DNA of 13,919 bases, from assembly GCA_937969105.1 (NCBI GenBank), contig CALBUZ010000146.1, forward strand, positions 1-13,919, given 5' to 3'. The translations under genes and the position numbers were made by a program. The DNA is from an uncultured Collinsella sp. (GTDB taxonomy: Bacteria; Actinomycetota; Coriobacteriia; Coriobacteriales; Coriobacteriaceae). This document shows positions 13,805 to 13,919 of the stretch, in pieces (the first letter of the stretch is position 1; each line of letters opens with the position of its first letter). Below the pieces are notes generated by a model that was given only the letters and a program-made list of their open reading frames with translations, made no database searches and was not told where the DNA came from.

Positions 13805-13919
13805 ATGAGTACTGTTACCTTTTTAGTGGCAGCGAAATTCGGCTTTTTCGGGTCTCTTAGACCTCTCGACGCGTTGGATGAACTAACGTATCTCCCCAAA
13901 TGTACAATAAAATGGATTT
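13805..13919 (+). CDS. Open frame running off the window edge, doubtful gene
   Basis: From ATG 13805 a frame stays open for 38 codons to the end of the window. It begins MSTVTFLVAAKFGFFGSLRP. No ribosome binding site precedes it (the upstream sequence is A-rich), and base use is more AT-rich than in the neighbouring genes. It could be the start of a horizontally acquired or leaderless gene, or part of a non-coding dispersed repeat. No family is recognised. A GGTCT-CTT-AGACC mini-hairpin lies inside it at 13851-13863. Confidence 0.2.
   Translation, partial: MSTVTFLVAAKFGFFGSLRPLDALDELTYLPKCTIKWI

Overview
The window looks like ordinary chromosome from a GC-rich Gram-positive actinomycete. My best guess is a gut member of the Coriobacteriia close to Collinsella. 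That is an inference from base composition, codon use, strong AGGAGG-type ribosome sites with TTG/GTG starts, and the flavour of the proteins. No search was run. There are ten well-supported protein genes, one weak small-ORF candidate and one open frame running off the right edge. I see no tRNA, rRNA, CRISPR array, transposase or phage gene.

Layout. 84-1810 (+): a GntR/UTRA regulator followed by a class I mannose-6-phosphate isomerase, a likely sugar-responsive pair with a hairpin-rich spacer. 1811-2097: convergent gap with a perfect 20-bp terminator hairpin and a longer nested inverted repeat. 2098-4995 (-): PcrA/UvrD helicase with unusually long low-complexity additions. 5270-6268 (+): a D-2-hydroxyacid dehydrogenase, flanked by two related inverted-repeat elements at 5136-5202 and 6339-6405. 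6464-7444 (-): undecaprenyl-diphosphatase UppP with an acidic insertion, divergent from a universal stress protein (7693-8130, +). 8131-8425: a very long nested hairpin, a bidirectional terminator, and two 26-nt palindromes lying in frame inside a possible 37-codon ORF. 8426-10150 (-): a response regulator plus sensor kinase pair of the BceRS/GraRS (cell-envelope stress) type. 10324-11055 (-): an unrecognised 235-243 aa protein with a faint resemblance to class IV aminotransferases. 11137-12744 (-): purH, ending in a clear terminator. 13021-13662 (+): a GNAT acetyltransferase. 13663-13919: AT-richer non-genic sequence with a tandem repeat and an open frame reaching the window edge.

Working together: two loci concern the envelope (UppP recycles the lipid carrier; the kinase pair belongs to a class that often senses peptide antibiotics acting on that carrier), but they are separate transcription units and the link is only suggestive. 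The rest is housekeeping: sugar phosphate interconversion, DNA repair, stress and purine synthesis. The most unusual material is non-coding: several distinct families of inverted repeats occupy the intergenic gaps, and one sequence family occurs twice around the dehydrogenase gene. I did not find a convincing new multi-gene system.
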